NCBI GenBank assembly: GCA_014904985.1
Contig: MU129387.1
Location: 1-19,412, forward strand
Direction: 5' to 3'
Length of the DNA: 19,412 nucleotides
DNA from: Hydnum rufescens UP504
Lineage: Eukaryota > Basidiomycota > Agaricomycetes > Cantharellales > Hydnaceae
Under the pieces are notes generated by a model. It ran no database searches. It was not told the DNA's origin and was given only the letters and a program-made list of their open reading frames with translations. The translations under genes and the position numbers were made by a program. Below, one piece after another: positions 9,312-19,183 of this stretch. Position 1 is the first letter of the stretch, and the number at the start of each line of letters is the position of its first letter.

Positions 9312-9923
9312 ATGAAAGGACTCTTCAGCCTCAATGTTGATAATGACATTTGGCAGGACATTGGTCTTTCTGACAATGAGGTTTACAGTGATGTTCCACC
9401 TTGGCTGGGAAATGAAATGGTTCAAAATGGAATATGACTTGTCCAAGACATTGCTAACTGTTGGGATGAACTTGAGCTTTGTTTGAGAGAAAGACATTCT
9501 CTCCAACATTGGTTTGATGAGGAATCAGCTGCAATGATGATTCTATTGAAGTCTTCTACAGGTATGATATTTTTCTTTTTAGTTTGGCCAATTCTTCTAA
9601 TGAACCCTTTGAATCTAAGACTCAGACATGAAATTCTTCCTCTTGGACCCTCTTCAAATCATTTTCAATCTTGGCCAGACTTGGGGGTGATCACTGGATG
9701 CTTTGGTCATATCTGATGCCATGGCTCCATCATTGCCAGCTCAACACCTGTTGTTGCACAGTGTAGGACTGTTGGAAGAACAGATCCAGGCCCCAACCCA
9801 TGCAAGACCATGGCACTCTGATAGGCCAGGAAACTAGATTCCAATGGCATTGAGAGTGATGTTGATAGTTCCAATGATGATGAAGATCTAGAGCTGGAGC
9901 CTGCTCCTGTTCTGGTGGTGTAA
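9312..9923 (+). pseudogene. KDZ-type transposase, C-terminal remnant
   Basis: From ATG 9312 the frame reads M-K-G-L-F-S-L-N-V-D-N-D-I-W-Q-D-I-G-L, then V-P-P-W-L-G-N-E, then R-E-R-H-S-L-Q-H-W-F. This is the order I know from the C-terminal part of Kyakuja-Dileera-Zisupton transposases of Agaricomycetes. TGA breaks it at 9435, and later at 9714 and 9819 (followed by TAG 9822). The same frame ends in a very acidic tail (D-S-S-N-D-D-E-D-L-E) and TAA 9921-9923; an acidic tail is usual for this family. Between about 9563 and 9830 I recognise nothing. The catalytic core upstream is absent, so it is a fragment. Terminal repeats were not found. Confidence 0.65.
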
Positions 9924-10059
9924 GCAGGAAACAGAGGGTTGAATCCAGCCACAGTCCATGATATGGAATTGAGAATGAAGAGAAGGGATCACAGGGTCAA
10001 TCTGGATGTTCAGGTCCTTGGAAAGGAGCAGTCTTTGGATGGGGGAAATGTACTGCTTT

Positions 10060-10532
10060 TGTTAATTCAGTAGTATCTGAATTAATGATTGGGGAGGAAC
10101 CAGAAGATGGAGGAGGTTCCAGTTCTAACAGGTTAGTCCAGTCTGTAGGACTAAGGCCATTTTGTATGGCCCAACAAGTCAGTAGTTCTTGGAGGGAAAG
10201 AGTCTCTATGCCCACAAGGGCAAAGTAGGTGGACTTAGTCATTAGGACAGGGGTCGCACAGTGTGTTGTGCATAATCTGTAAGTCTGCGACTCCGCGAGA
10301 TGGACAGATGATAGTGGTAGAAAAGATACATTCCCCAGGCATTGCAACAGCTCTTTCCATACAAGCTATATGACTAAGGAAGACTACATAAGAAAGGGGC
10401 AATTCCTGGGGCAGCACCAAACTCCTCTGTGAGGAGAAGCTTTCCACCAGTTTGGGTTTAGAAGGCTATAGTAAGTCCATTTAAAAGAATGAAGTTGCCT
10501 CATGGCTTAAGGGATCTATAACACCACTAACA
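10060..10532 (-). mobile_element. Solo LTR related to the right-hand element
   Basis: 473 bp, plus-strand ends TGTTAATTC and CACTAACA. It is flanked by the perfect 5-bp target duplication GCTTT (10055-10059, 10533-10537). It shares with the 11656-12168 LTR both termini, a GGGGCAGCACCAAACTCCT block and a GAGAAGCTTTCCACC block, in the same order and orientation, so it belongs to the same or a sister family but is well diverged. At its start it reads TTCAGTAG where the younger LTR has TTCGGTAG, a CpG to CpA type difference. Confidence 0.85.
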
Positions 10533-11655
10533 GCTTTGACAGAGACTATCTAAACAGTGAATGAAGGGATCAGATCACACACTAAGTCCTCCTCTTGAGA
10601 ACCTATTAAAAGCATGATAAGTAGTGATTGTGTTGTGGAGTTTACCCTTGGACCAGTGGCAGTTTGTTAAGCCTTCAAAACTGGGGGTGAGGGGAAAGAC
10701 AATGGAAATTCACATCTCCTGCACTTAATATACATCACATAAAAATGCTATGGTAACCGGCAGAAAGGTGGGATTAAGGCGAAAATGGTGAAAAAGGAAT
10801 CAAGTCAAAAGCTTCAAAAATGAAGAAGATATTCAATTAACAAGTCAGAATTGGGGAATATGGCTTAACCAAGGTATTCCTCCTCTCCTACTGAACAGAA
10901 TCCCTTGGGGAAAGGTGGAACTGGTCGCCCTAGACATACCCTCCATCGGACATAGAGTGCTGGAACCATAATTGCCTTTAGTAGTCAGAAAAGCGGAGAT
11001 AAAAGTGAAATGAGACATGGGGAGACTAAATTACAGAAATCCGAGTTCTAATCCGCTCATTTTTTCCTTGGTACCATTTGATGCGTATTTTCAGCATATT
11101 TCCAGGGGTGGTTGTTCCTAACTAATCAGATCAAAACTGGCAAATATATTGGTGAAATACTGAAGGATAGTGTGGAGCATGAGGTAAAATCGACCTGGAG
11201 GATGCAGTTCGCATCCAATAAATGCGTGCATGGTACCATTAGATAGGTATTGGTCGTAGCGTTCTGGGCGCTATTTTTCTGAGTCGATCCGATCAAAAAT
11301 GAGGGATATATTAGTGAAATACTCCTTGAGAGTATTGGAATAGCCCCTATTTAACATGTGACTAATCCACAAGTTGGATCCAAAGGATTAGGCAATCTTG
11401 ATTATATAATTGGGACTCATATATCACCCTTGAGGCAATGGCACAGAACACTGGATTGAGCATCAATGAAGAGGGCAAGTTGAATTGCCAAAGCCACAAT
11501 TGGCTGGACTCAAGGTAAATACAAAATCAGGTGGTCTGTTGAAGACCTGGAGGTGGACAAATAATTGTCTCATATACAAGGTGGAGGAGAAGCAAGTGGG
11601 CCACAGTTTTGAAAGAGGGGAATCCATGCTATTTAATAATAAAAGGAATGATGAG
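10533..11655. other. Unassigned DNA between two LTRs
   Basis: Apart from the 162-bp direct repeat, nothing recognisable: no supported coding frame, RNA gene or terminal repeats. CpG content rises toward the right. Confidence 0.4.
11070..11345. repeat. Diverged direct repeat, period 162 bp
   Basis: Two stretches beginning GGTACCATT (11070 and 11232) share GATCAAAA and then ATATATT.GTGAAATACT at matching offsets. The second copy is partial. Function unknown; the repeat lies in otherwise featureless DNA. Confidence 0.6.
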
Positions 11656-12168
11656 TGTTAATTCGGTAGAGTCCAAATTAGGTTTGGGGCGGTTAAGCAG
11701 TCCCAGCGGGGGTTCCAGATTGGGCTTTGGTCCATGTTTACCTTCGACAGGGTTGCGTGTTAGTTTGAAGGTAGGGTCCGGGAACGTTCTAGGACGGGTC
11801 TTTAGACGTAGGTCCGTAGGTCCGGGTTTTGCCATGACGTTAGTAATAAGAGTGAAGTTCTGTGGTAAGGTCACGCAGTGCAAGAATCGCAGTGTACTGA
11901 TCCAGTACACTGCGGGTAGCAGCCAAGTGAGTGGAAAAAGATACATTTTCGGATCTTCCCACGGCTAGCTATTCGAGTCTACTTACATAAACAGATACGA
12001 ATCTAGTTAAAGCCGGGGCAGCACCAAACTCCTGTGGAGAAGCTTTCCACCGGAGTGTTTGAGAAGAGGAGGAAAAAAGGAAGTAAGAAAGGAGGGAATA
12101 CATTGGTTCATAGTAGTAGCGATGTTTTAATAAGGCCGAGTGCCAGTCGGACTAATATCCCACTAACA
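11656..12168 (-). repeat. 3' LTR of the right-hand chromovirus
   Basis: 513 bp; read on the minus strand it begins TGTTAGTGGGATATTAG at 12168 and ends GAATTAACA at 11656, giving 5-bp inverted ends TGTTA/TAACA. The right border is fixed by the adjoining polypurine tract, the left by the matching start of the solo LTR at 10060, which has a confirmed target duplication. CpG is frequent. Open stretches on both strands across 11609-11968 are LTR and flank, not genes. Confidence 0.85.
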
Positions 12169-12182
12169 ATGCCCCCCAGTCT
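12169..12182 (-). promoter_or_regulatory. Polypurine tract
   Basis: On the minus strand the bases just before the LTR read ACTGGGGGGCAT. The G6 run next to the LTR start is the expected primer site for plus-strand DNA synthesis in a Ty3/gypsy element. Confidence 0.6.
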
Positions 12183-12197
12183 GGTGGAACGAAGGCT

Positions 12198-14027
12198 TTA
12201 ATGTCGGTCGGAGTGTCCCCGTTGGTTGTTTGGGTGCCTGTCCTCATTGCTGTCATAAGAGCTATGGTATCGATCCCTTCGTACTTCCGAACGTATGGCT
12301 CTTCTTTGAGGCCCGCTGGTTCCTGCACAAGCCATTTCCAGTTCCGTTCGTTCGTGGGGATGGAGTCGATCCGGCCTAGGGGGAAAGGTCCCCAGTTGGA
12401 TCACAGGGGCCTCTTGCCAAGAGCCATCTGCGGCATTTACGAAGGGTACGCTGCCCACTATTTGGGGCCGGGGTGGTAAAAGTGTTTGAGGCGTCAAGTA
12501 GGAAGTCATCGTATTGGGCCCAGCCAAGTAATACCGATCTAGGGTTTGTGATGGGGAGTTTCAACGATTTTCGATCTCTTCATATGAAGATTCTCATGGT
12601 CGAGTTTGACATTCTGGTGAACGTGGCTGTCTGGACGTGCCGGACCGGCGTGAGGCTTCCTCATGCTGGTGCGGGGTTTCTTCATCAGGTCACCAGTGTC
12701 TGTCACTCTCCAGTATTCCTGGGATACGGTTGGGCCCTGTACGAGGGTCTCTTTGACGACCCCTTGACGCTGTCCAGGAGGCGTAATTGGTGTAGACTGG
12801 GGCGGGATCGGAATATCTGACTGTGGATGGGGCTGGTAATGTGGGCAGAGTATCCCACCACTTGTCCAGGTCCATGTCGCTCCTCGAGGTATTTTCAGAG
12901 GGTTCCATAGTAGGATTGTCATCTTCCCACATTGGCGAGGACATGGGTATGTCGAATGACAGGACGGTAGGTTCTGCAACATTCCCCTCCGGTAGTGGTC
13001 TGGTATTCACGGTTCGACGTTCCGCGGCCGTCATGAAGGTACCATCTGGCCGGTAGTACACTGCGGAGTACAGGTGTTTTGTAGCATTGTCCAGGATGTC
13101 AAAGTTGTCCGGACGTGGTGGCGGCCCTGGGAATATGTCTTCCCACTTGTAGGTTTCATGATCATTCATTCCCGGAAATGGCGGAGCCTCTCCTTTGAAG
13201 GAGTCGCATAGGATGAGTGGTTCTCGTAGCCTGGCTTCATTAGTCGCAAAGTAGCCATCTTGTATCAGTACCAGTTGGGATTCTGGTAGAGCTTTGGTTG
13301 TATGGATGGTATGGCTGGAGTCAGTGAACGCACACAGTCTATACGCATGTAACTGTTTCCAGAGCAAGGTACTTGTGGTCTCGTCTGCAGACTTAGTCCA
13401 GACGAAACCAACAGGGGCGCTCAGAAGCCATGGAATGGCAGGCATATCTTCGGATCGTCCATATGGGGGATGAGAACTAACGAATAGCCAGTGCACGACG
13501 ACATAGTTGGAGTACACCAAAAGTACTGTGATTATTCGTGTGATTTGGAGGTAGCGGGCGTGGAGAGCGTCATTACAATACCAGGGTTTGAACAGGTTTT
13601 TGAATCATGGACGGTCAGGTGCATCGATACGGTAACGGATATTTCTGATATAGGTAGGGATCAGGAGGTTGGAGGTCCGTTCATTTTCCTCCACTTGACC
13701 CCAGGCGTAGTCCCACGATGATCGAAGGGCATCCAGGCATTCCTTTCTGACGACAGCTTGTTTGTTTTCGTCTCGTGTTTCACAAATCGGTTGTAGGAAG
13801 GTCGGTACAAATGCTGCCAGTAGACTAAGCAGTTGCACAGAAGTAATCAGTTCGAATGAGGGCCGTTGTCCTAAGATATCCAATATTCCCATATGTCCTG
13901 ACTGGGTGAGATGTGCGATCAGTGGTGTAAGAACGTGGTGGTAAGTCTCGTGGAAGGTATAGCCATATCATGCCTCTCCCACATAACGGACTGGGCTATG
14001 GTCTTGGAAATCGGTACAGGACCTCAT
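12198..14027 (-). pseudogene. ORF3, unknown protein in env position, starts at ATGA overlap with pol
   Basis: I do not recognise this protein. It spans 610 codons in one frame from ATG 14027-14025 to TAA 12200-12198, broken only by TGA at codons 20, 141, 446, 478 and 489. The start ATG overlaps the pol stop as ATGA, and the stop lies 29 nt before the 3' LTR, so the frame exactly fills the space between pol and LTR. Residues 60-81 (F-E-L-I-T-S-V-Q-L-L-S-L-L-A-A-F-V) and 162-184 (I-T-R-I-I-T-V-L-L-V-Y, then V-V-V-H-W-L-F) are hydrophobic. Between them is a charged helical-looking region with A-V-V-R-K-E-C-L-D-A-L. Residues about 190-330 look folded. From about 400 on it is Pro/Arg/Asp-rich and probably disordered. 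There is no clear signal peptide, furin-like site or zinc motif. It could be an env-like, a regulatory or a captured protein. Confidence 0.75.
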
Positions 14028-15520
14028 GTTGGGTTAGGGAATGGCATGTCGTTCTCGAACCCAGCTATCACCATGAACAGGACAGGTAGGACTCCGGGGT
14101 CCGGGATAACGTTAGTGGCTGTGCGAACCTTGAACTCCTTCACTACCTCCAGAGCGTTACATAGGTCCCAATTGGATTGCCATGAGTCGTGTTCAGGTCT
14201 GTATCCGTGCCAACGGACCTGGTACTCCATGGCACGTTTTTTCTTGTTGTACCGTGAACCTATAATCCTCTCTACTTCATATTCTTCTGAAGTCTTTAGA
14301 CCATCCCGAGGATTTGCCAGTGTGGGTCGGTCCTTATCTTGGGACTGGCGGTATAGGGTGAGGTGCTCCAGGTTGACCACATTATGCATAGGCATCGAGT
14401 CCAGGAGTCTCAACTGGTAAGTACTAGGACTAAGGACCTCGGTAATCTCGAATGGGCCGATTCTATGTTGCATAAGTTTACGGCCTGTGCCTTTGACGTC
14501 CACGAGTTCCAGGGAATGCAGGTTTAAAAGTACTTCGTCCCCTACCTTGTAAAGGACAGCCCTTCTTTTCTTGTCATACTGGTACGCTTGTGAGTCAGCA
14601 GCCCAAATAATGGCATCACAGGCTAAGTCCCGTCGTACTCGAAGGGCACCTATACAACGGTCTGCTAATGGACTATCGGTGAGCATTGACCCCATCGACT
14701 CTTGTAATAGGCATAGTGGCGTCTGGGGCGTATACCCCAATAACAGTATGGCAGGCAACATTTGTGTGGCCGAATGCGTAGCCCTATTATAGGCAGATGC
14801 TAGTACGTCCAACCAGTCAGCCCAATCAGTATGGTTGGCATTTACATAACATTGTATCATGGTCTCCAAATGCTGGTTCATTACTTCAGTCTGGCCGTCA
14901 GTTTGAGGGTGGTGCAAGGTAGACATGGCCAGTCAGGTGTCGAAGTAATTCGCTAGGGAGCGCCAAAAGTTACTTATGAAACAAGGGTCACGATCACTCA
15001 TGATTCGGGTCAGCAGTCCAAAATGTTTGTACACCTCTCTGTGTAGCAGGGCCACCACCTCGTCCGCAGTTACGTGGGTAGTAGTAGGAATAAAAATACC
15101 ATATTTTGTAAATTTGTCCATGACGACCAGTATTGCATCGTGTCCCTTAGATTTAGGTAGTCCTGTAACGAAGTCCATACTGATGACCTCAAATGGCAAC
15201 TTGGGTACATTGAGCAGTCTTAGGTACCCTTTGGGCCCCAGTTGGTCATGTTTAGTCTTTTGACAAATGTCGCAGGTTTCACAGTAACATAGAACATCCC
15301 TTCACATGGTTTTCCAGTAGAACCCTTGCCGGAGTACTTCCAAGGTCTTCCCCCACCAACCATGGGCGGACTCGTGGGGAGCATCATGGGCTTCTTTGAC
15401 AAGGATAAGTTGTTCCTTTACAGGTACACATAGCCTGGAACGGCCATCAGCATCCTTGAAGAGTAGGAGTCTGTTGTCACTTTTGGTGAACCGGCAAAAT
15501 CATTCAAGTTCGTCCTTTCA
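14024..15520 (-). pseudogene. Pol: integrase with C-terminal chromodomain
   Basis: Inserts element cDNA into chromatin. The N-terminal zinc-binding region is near 15420-15250 (H..H in E-A-H-D-A-P-H-E-S-A-H, then C-E-T-C). The catalytic core keeps D (15173-15175, S-M-D-F-V-T-G), D (14993-14995, M-S-D-R-D) and E (14885-14887, D-G-Q-T-E), so the DDE triad is intact. The Y-Q-Y-D-K-K-R-R and V-L-L-N-L-H region and the G-P-F-E-I-T-E-V-L segment follow. A chromodomain lies at 14132-14281 (Y-E-V-E-R-I, V-R-W-H-G-Y, D-S-W) and would steer integration to marked chromatin. TGA breaks the frame at 15518, 15500, 15302 and 14933; the last TGA (14024-14026) overlaps the ATG of ORF3 and may be the true pol stop. 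Confidence 0.88.
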
Positions 15521-17755
15521 TCCTCGGGCAGTCTGGGGTCTAGTGTCATCCTCCATTCTGGTCCAGACCATCTTGAATTCTGGATCATTAACGTATCCTT
15601 TGCGGAAGCGTCTGATCGTTTCTAGTGATATGGACAAGTTTAACCCTGGTGAGTACTTATCCGAACCTTGGGTTGCAATGACTGGCTCTGAGGTTTCAGT
15701 GGGGTAGACCCCTGACAGGGCGTTCATGGAGGACTCATTCCACGTGGTCGTTTGGGATCATGTTAGTACAAATGTGGCCTTTCCCAAACTGGGTGGTCTG
15801 TTAGAGAGACCTAGGTTACTGGATTGGTCGGCCTCGCTCATGATCAATTTGGGGAAATTGGGATCCTTGGGCGACACTACTTCGGGGGTCAGTAGTAATC
15901 GGGATAGGGGATCCACATTGGAGTGGATACGACCTGGCCGATGTACTATGATCATTCCAGGAAAGGCTGCAAACACAGTTCCCCACGCACTAAGACGACG
16001 GTTGGCGTTCTCGTAGGTCTTTGCCCATTGTAGTGCTGCATGATCAGTTACGAGGAGAATTTGTTCTCCTTCTATGAAAGGCAGGAACCGGATTAGGCTG
16101 TCCTTGGCCACCAAGGCCTCCCATTCTGTAGTGGAGTACCGGGTTTCGGCGGGTTTACAAGTACGGCTCCAGTAGGCAATGACCCTTTCTATGTGGACAG
16201 TGGTATCCTCGAATGAACTTGCCCACGAACCTGGTGCTGGACGATCGTTGTGGATCTCAGAGAGTTTGACGGTCAATTCAGGTATTGGACTCCCCTCATT
16301 GTATGCTTTACGGAGACACTCATAGGTTTTGGTGTCTCGTAGGTCCCATATTAGTATGGGCTGGATCTGTTGCAAGGCTCCGGCGAGGGCCACATCAGAA
16401 GCATTGGTGTATAGTCGGTAACTCTGGCCCCAGATGGGGTGACCCCGAACGGGTGCCGACGTCAACACTAGCTTCATCATTCTATAGGCCTCCTCATGCT
16501 CGGCTTTCCAGCTCCAGGGTGAGGCCTTCCGGAGTAGTATGAATAAAGGCGCAGCGATTCTGGAGAAACAGGGTATGTATGCAGCGAAGTAGACAGCCAT
16601 CCCCAGGAAGGTCTCTAGGTCCTTGCGATGATGAGGAGTAGCTAGAGTGGTGACCACTTGTATTTTTTCCGCATTGGTGGACAGTCCTAATCATGACACC
16701 TTTTGTCCTAGAAGCTGTATACTGCGATACCCTACATGACACTTGTGCGGTGCCAACATAATACCAGATTTCTTGATGGCCTCAAGAACTGTACTGATGT
16801 GGTTGAGGTGTTCATCGAAAGTCCCGGAGTAAACCACAATATCATCGATGTATACTAGTGTGAATATCCACAAGTAAGGGGCTAGGATTTCTTGCATTAC
16901 TCATTGGAATATAGGAGGTCCATTTCTCCATCCAAAAGGCATTCTAGTGAACTGGTGTAGCCCATGGTGTGTCCTCATGGCGGTGTATGGTTGGGAAATA
17001 TCGTCAAATTCCAGTTGGGTGAATCCGGCTAGGGCATCGAAAGAGGACAAATATTGTGCCCCTGAAAGGGCTTGGAGGATGTCGCTTTGTCATGGTATAG
17101 GGAATTGGTCGGGCACGGTGGCTGCATTCAGTTTTCTCCAATCGACGCAAAGTCAGTCCTTGCCATTTTTGTGCACGATCAACACGGGGGCTCCCCAGGG
17201 GCTGTTCGATGGTTCAATCACTCCCTGTTTTAACCACAGATCTAACTGTTTGTCGATGAGGTCCCTTTTGGCTGGTGAGGCGATGTACAGAGTGGCCGAG
17301 ATAGGCTTAGTACCAGGCATTAATTTGATGTGTACCTTAGTAGGGTGTTTGCCTAATCGTACATCGAACCCAAAAGCCATTTCGTGTTTTCGTAATACCC
17401 TATATAGTTGAGTGCGTTGGTCAGCCATCAACGATGGGTCCACATCAATTAAGGATTCCAGGTCCTGGGACTTTAGTTCATCCATGTCACCGAACTCTGC
17501 AGTTTTTGGGCCTCCCCCCGTAAACTCTGGGGCTCCCATTTCTAGGGCGTTAACCCGAACCCTGTCATGGTTGTCTGGTTCTTCCCGGTTTAGATCCTTT
17601 TTGCTGAGGGACCCGTCTATGAGCGTACGAACAAACAGGGCTTTTCGTTCAAACTGGTCCCTATCTTCCGGGCTCAAATCGGCTTCCTTACTGAGGCATA
17701 CGGCAGGATTTAACATCTGTCCTAATACTTCACCCTTACAAAGCAGTTTGGGCAA
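15521..17755 (-). pseudogene. Pol: reverse transcriptase and RNase H
   Basis: Copies element RNA to DNA and removes the RNA. RT marks in order: V-H-I-K-L-M-P-G-T-K-P-I-S, G-V-I-E-P-S-N-S-P-W-G-A-P-V, V-D-W-R-K-L-N, motif A S-S-F-D-A-L-A-G-F, M-P-F-G-W-R-N-G-P, and catalytic Y-I-D-D at 16841-16852, all intact. RNase H follows: Y-R-L-Y-T-N-A-S, where the family has T-D-A-S, so the first catalytic Asp is Asn (codon 16403-16405). The second conserved Glu (T-E-W-E-A-L) and the Asp of V-T-D-H-A-A-L remain. TGA at 17153, 17090, 16901, 16691 and 15758 sits where relatives mostly have Arg. The frame is continuous with protease before and integrase after. Confidence 0.9.
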
Positions 17756-18553
17756 AGAGGAGGGGTTGGCGACTGGTAGGGATAGTTCCTCCGATGTGTC
17801 TACTATGCAGTTGATGGTGGCTAGGAAACTATGGCTACCTCTCCATATTATCCTCTTTTCGATTAATCGTGGACCGTCGTCTTGATTGTAGTTTCCCTTA
17901 ATTCATACTCTAGCCACGTGGCCTCCTGGGATGAGAGTGTCTTCTAGGGCCACAACCCATCCTTGACCCGCCCATTCCCTTTTAGGGGGGGTAATGTTCA
18001 GATTCCTTTCCAAATCAGCCTTTATGGACAATTCATCTTCAGTTCGCCAGGAGGCAACGAAGGCCTCTTGGTCCTTTCGGGTATGGCTGGCAGGTATTTG
18101 GTGTTCGCTATCTCCTACTTGCCAGTAGGCTTCCCGTTTGGGCCTCATGGTATGCAGTTGCCAAGCCCGGTGCGTGTCTTCCCCAATTAGGAGGTTGGCG
18201 TTCATTCCTTCCACTACATAGGCTTCAACACCTCGTAGTAACATGGGCCCCAATTGGCTACAGAAGTATAGATCAAGTGTGACATAACCCAGGCATTTGG
18301 CTTCTCCCATAAGGTGTAGTAGTCTCAGTTTTAACCCCTGTTTAATTGGGGGGGATTGACCCTTCAGGGCTCCCAGGCACTTGGCGGACACCAAGGTGGC
18401 TGTGGCTCCAGAATCAGCGACCACCTCAAGTACGGGCCCATTCACATCATTGACACAACATTCCAATTTAAAGGTGTCCATGCCCAGACTAGCCAAACCT
18501 GGAGGCCTTTTCACTGTGGGCTCCGGGCGTATACATCTCCAGGAAGGCTTCAT
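17756..18553 (-). pseudogene. Pol: aspartic protease
   Basis: Processing protease at the start of Pol. The active site V-V-A-D-S-G-A-T-A-T-L-V-S has its Asp at 18413-18415, a standard D-S-G-A retropepsin motif, followed by a G-E-D-T segment further on (N-L-L-I-G-E-D-T-H). The frame is interrupted by TGA 17903-17905 and continues to RT. Its 5' end is bounded by TAA 18566-18568, and it overlaps the end of gag (18489-18553) in the +1 frame. An ATG at 18551-18553 exists, but Ty3/gypsy Pol is normally made by frameshift or read-through, so it need not be a start. Confidence 0.85.
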
Positions 18554-19172
18554 CCTTTTTAGTACTTAACTCGGGGACAGGCCTGTTCTTACTCAAAGCA
18601 GTGTAACAGGCAGCTCCCTCTAGGGGCGATTCATCGGGTACGACAAATAAAACATCAGTTTCCTCGTCCTCTTCCCCACTGCTGAGAGCCTCGTGGGCAG
18701 CCATCATAGCAGCTTGATAAACTTCTTCCGATCCCAAGGACATAGCAATGTAAGCTTTACGATAAGCAATGTCATGCCTGGTACTCGTAGACGGCTTGGC
18801 ACGTTTTGGATCCTTTTTGTAGGAGCCACAGTCATAATCATAATGTAGTTTGCTACCACAGTGTCGACACGGCCGAATAGGTTTCCTCTTAGACCTTACA
18901 TCACTGAGGTCGTACTCGTAGGAGGGTCCCGTGGTACTAGTACTGGCCAACATCGTGGGAGTACGGAATTGACTCCATCTGAGATCTTCCCGTACACGAC
19001 ATATTACCTCGTTGGCTATGTCTTCGGTTTGCCATACGTTGGAAAGATTCGATATGGCGAGAAGGGCATCTTCTTGGTCCTTGACCCTGGTAAATAGGGT
19101 GTCCGTGTCGTGGCAAAGATCCACGTTGTCAGGGTTCGCCCCCAACTCCGGTCTACTCCGGTCTACTCCGGT
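18489..19172 (-). CDS. gag: Gag, C-terminal part with zinc knuckle (partial)
   Basis: Nucleocapsid part of Gag of the right-hand chromovirus. The zinc knuckle is CX2CX4HX4C at 18828-18869 (C-RH-C-GSKL-H-YDYD-C), preceded by Arg/Lys-rich residues. After it come a Lys-rich stretch and an acidic segment (S-S-G-E-E-D-E-E-T-D) that leads to the gag/pol overlap. It ends at TAG 18489-18491. No internal stop occurs in about 220 codons. Upstream the frame is closed by a TAG inside a 10-bp tandem repeat. No capsid homology is visible between 19173 and 19412, so the N-terminal part is missing, beyond the window, or displaced by repeat expansion. No proper start codon can be assigned. Confidence 0.7.
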   Translation of the reverse strand, partial: TGVDRSRPELGANPDNVDLCHDTDTLFTRVKDQEDALLAISNLSNVWQTEDIANEVICRVREDLRWSQFRTPTMLASTSTTGPSYEYDLSDVRSKRKPIRPCRHCGSKLHYDYDCGSYKKDPKRAKPSTSTRHDIAYRKAYIAMSLGSEEVYQAAMMAAHEALSSGEEDEETDVLFVVPDESPLEGAACYTALSKNRPVPELSTKKDEAFLEMYTPGAHSEKASRFG

Positions 19173-19183
19173 CTACTCCGGTC
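19145..19183. repeat. 10-bp minisatellite (ACTCCGGTCT), nearly four copies
   Basis: Three perfect decamers and most of a fourth. The unit is not a multiple of three, so copy-number change alters the gag reading frame; on the minus strand it places TAG in one frame. Related TCCGG motifs are scattered to the right. Confidence 0.9.

Noticed and set aside
9562..9582. Tiny GT-AG intron in the KDZ remnant
   Set aside because: 21 nt is too short for a spliceosomal intron, and the frame stays open through it.
11609..11968. Open frames of over 100 codons on both strands
   Set aside because: They cross the LTR border at 11656 and have no recognisable protein.
12690..14027. ORF3 called as a retroviral envelope
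   Set aside because: The position fits, but no signal peptide, cleavage site or Cys pattern supports it; kept as unknown.
600..17905. TGA reassigned to an amino acid in this organism
   Set aside because: The frames also carry CpG to CpA losses of catalytic residues and one-base slips, CGA codons are still used, and CpG depletion explains TGA at Arg sites. Decay is the simpler reading.
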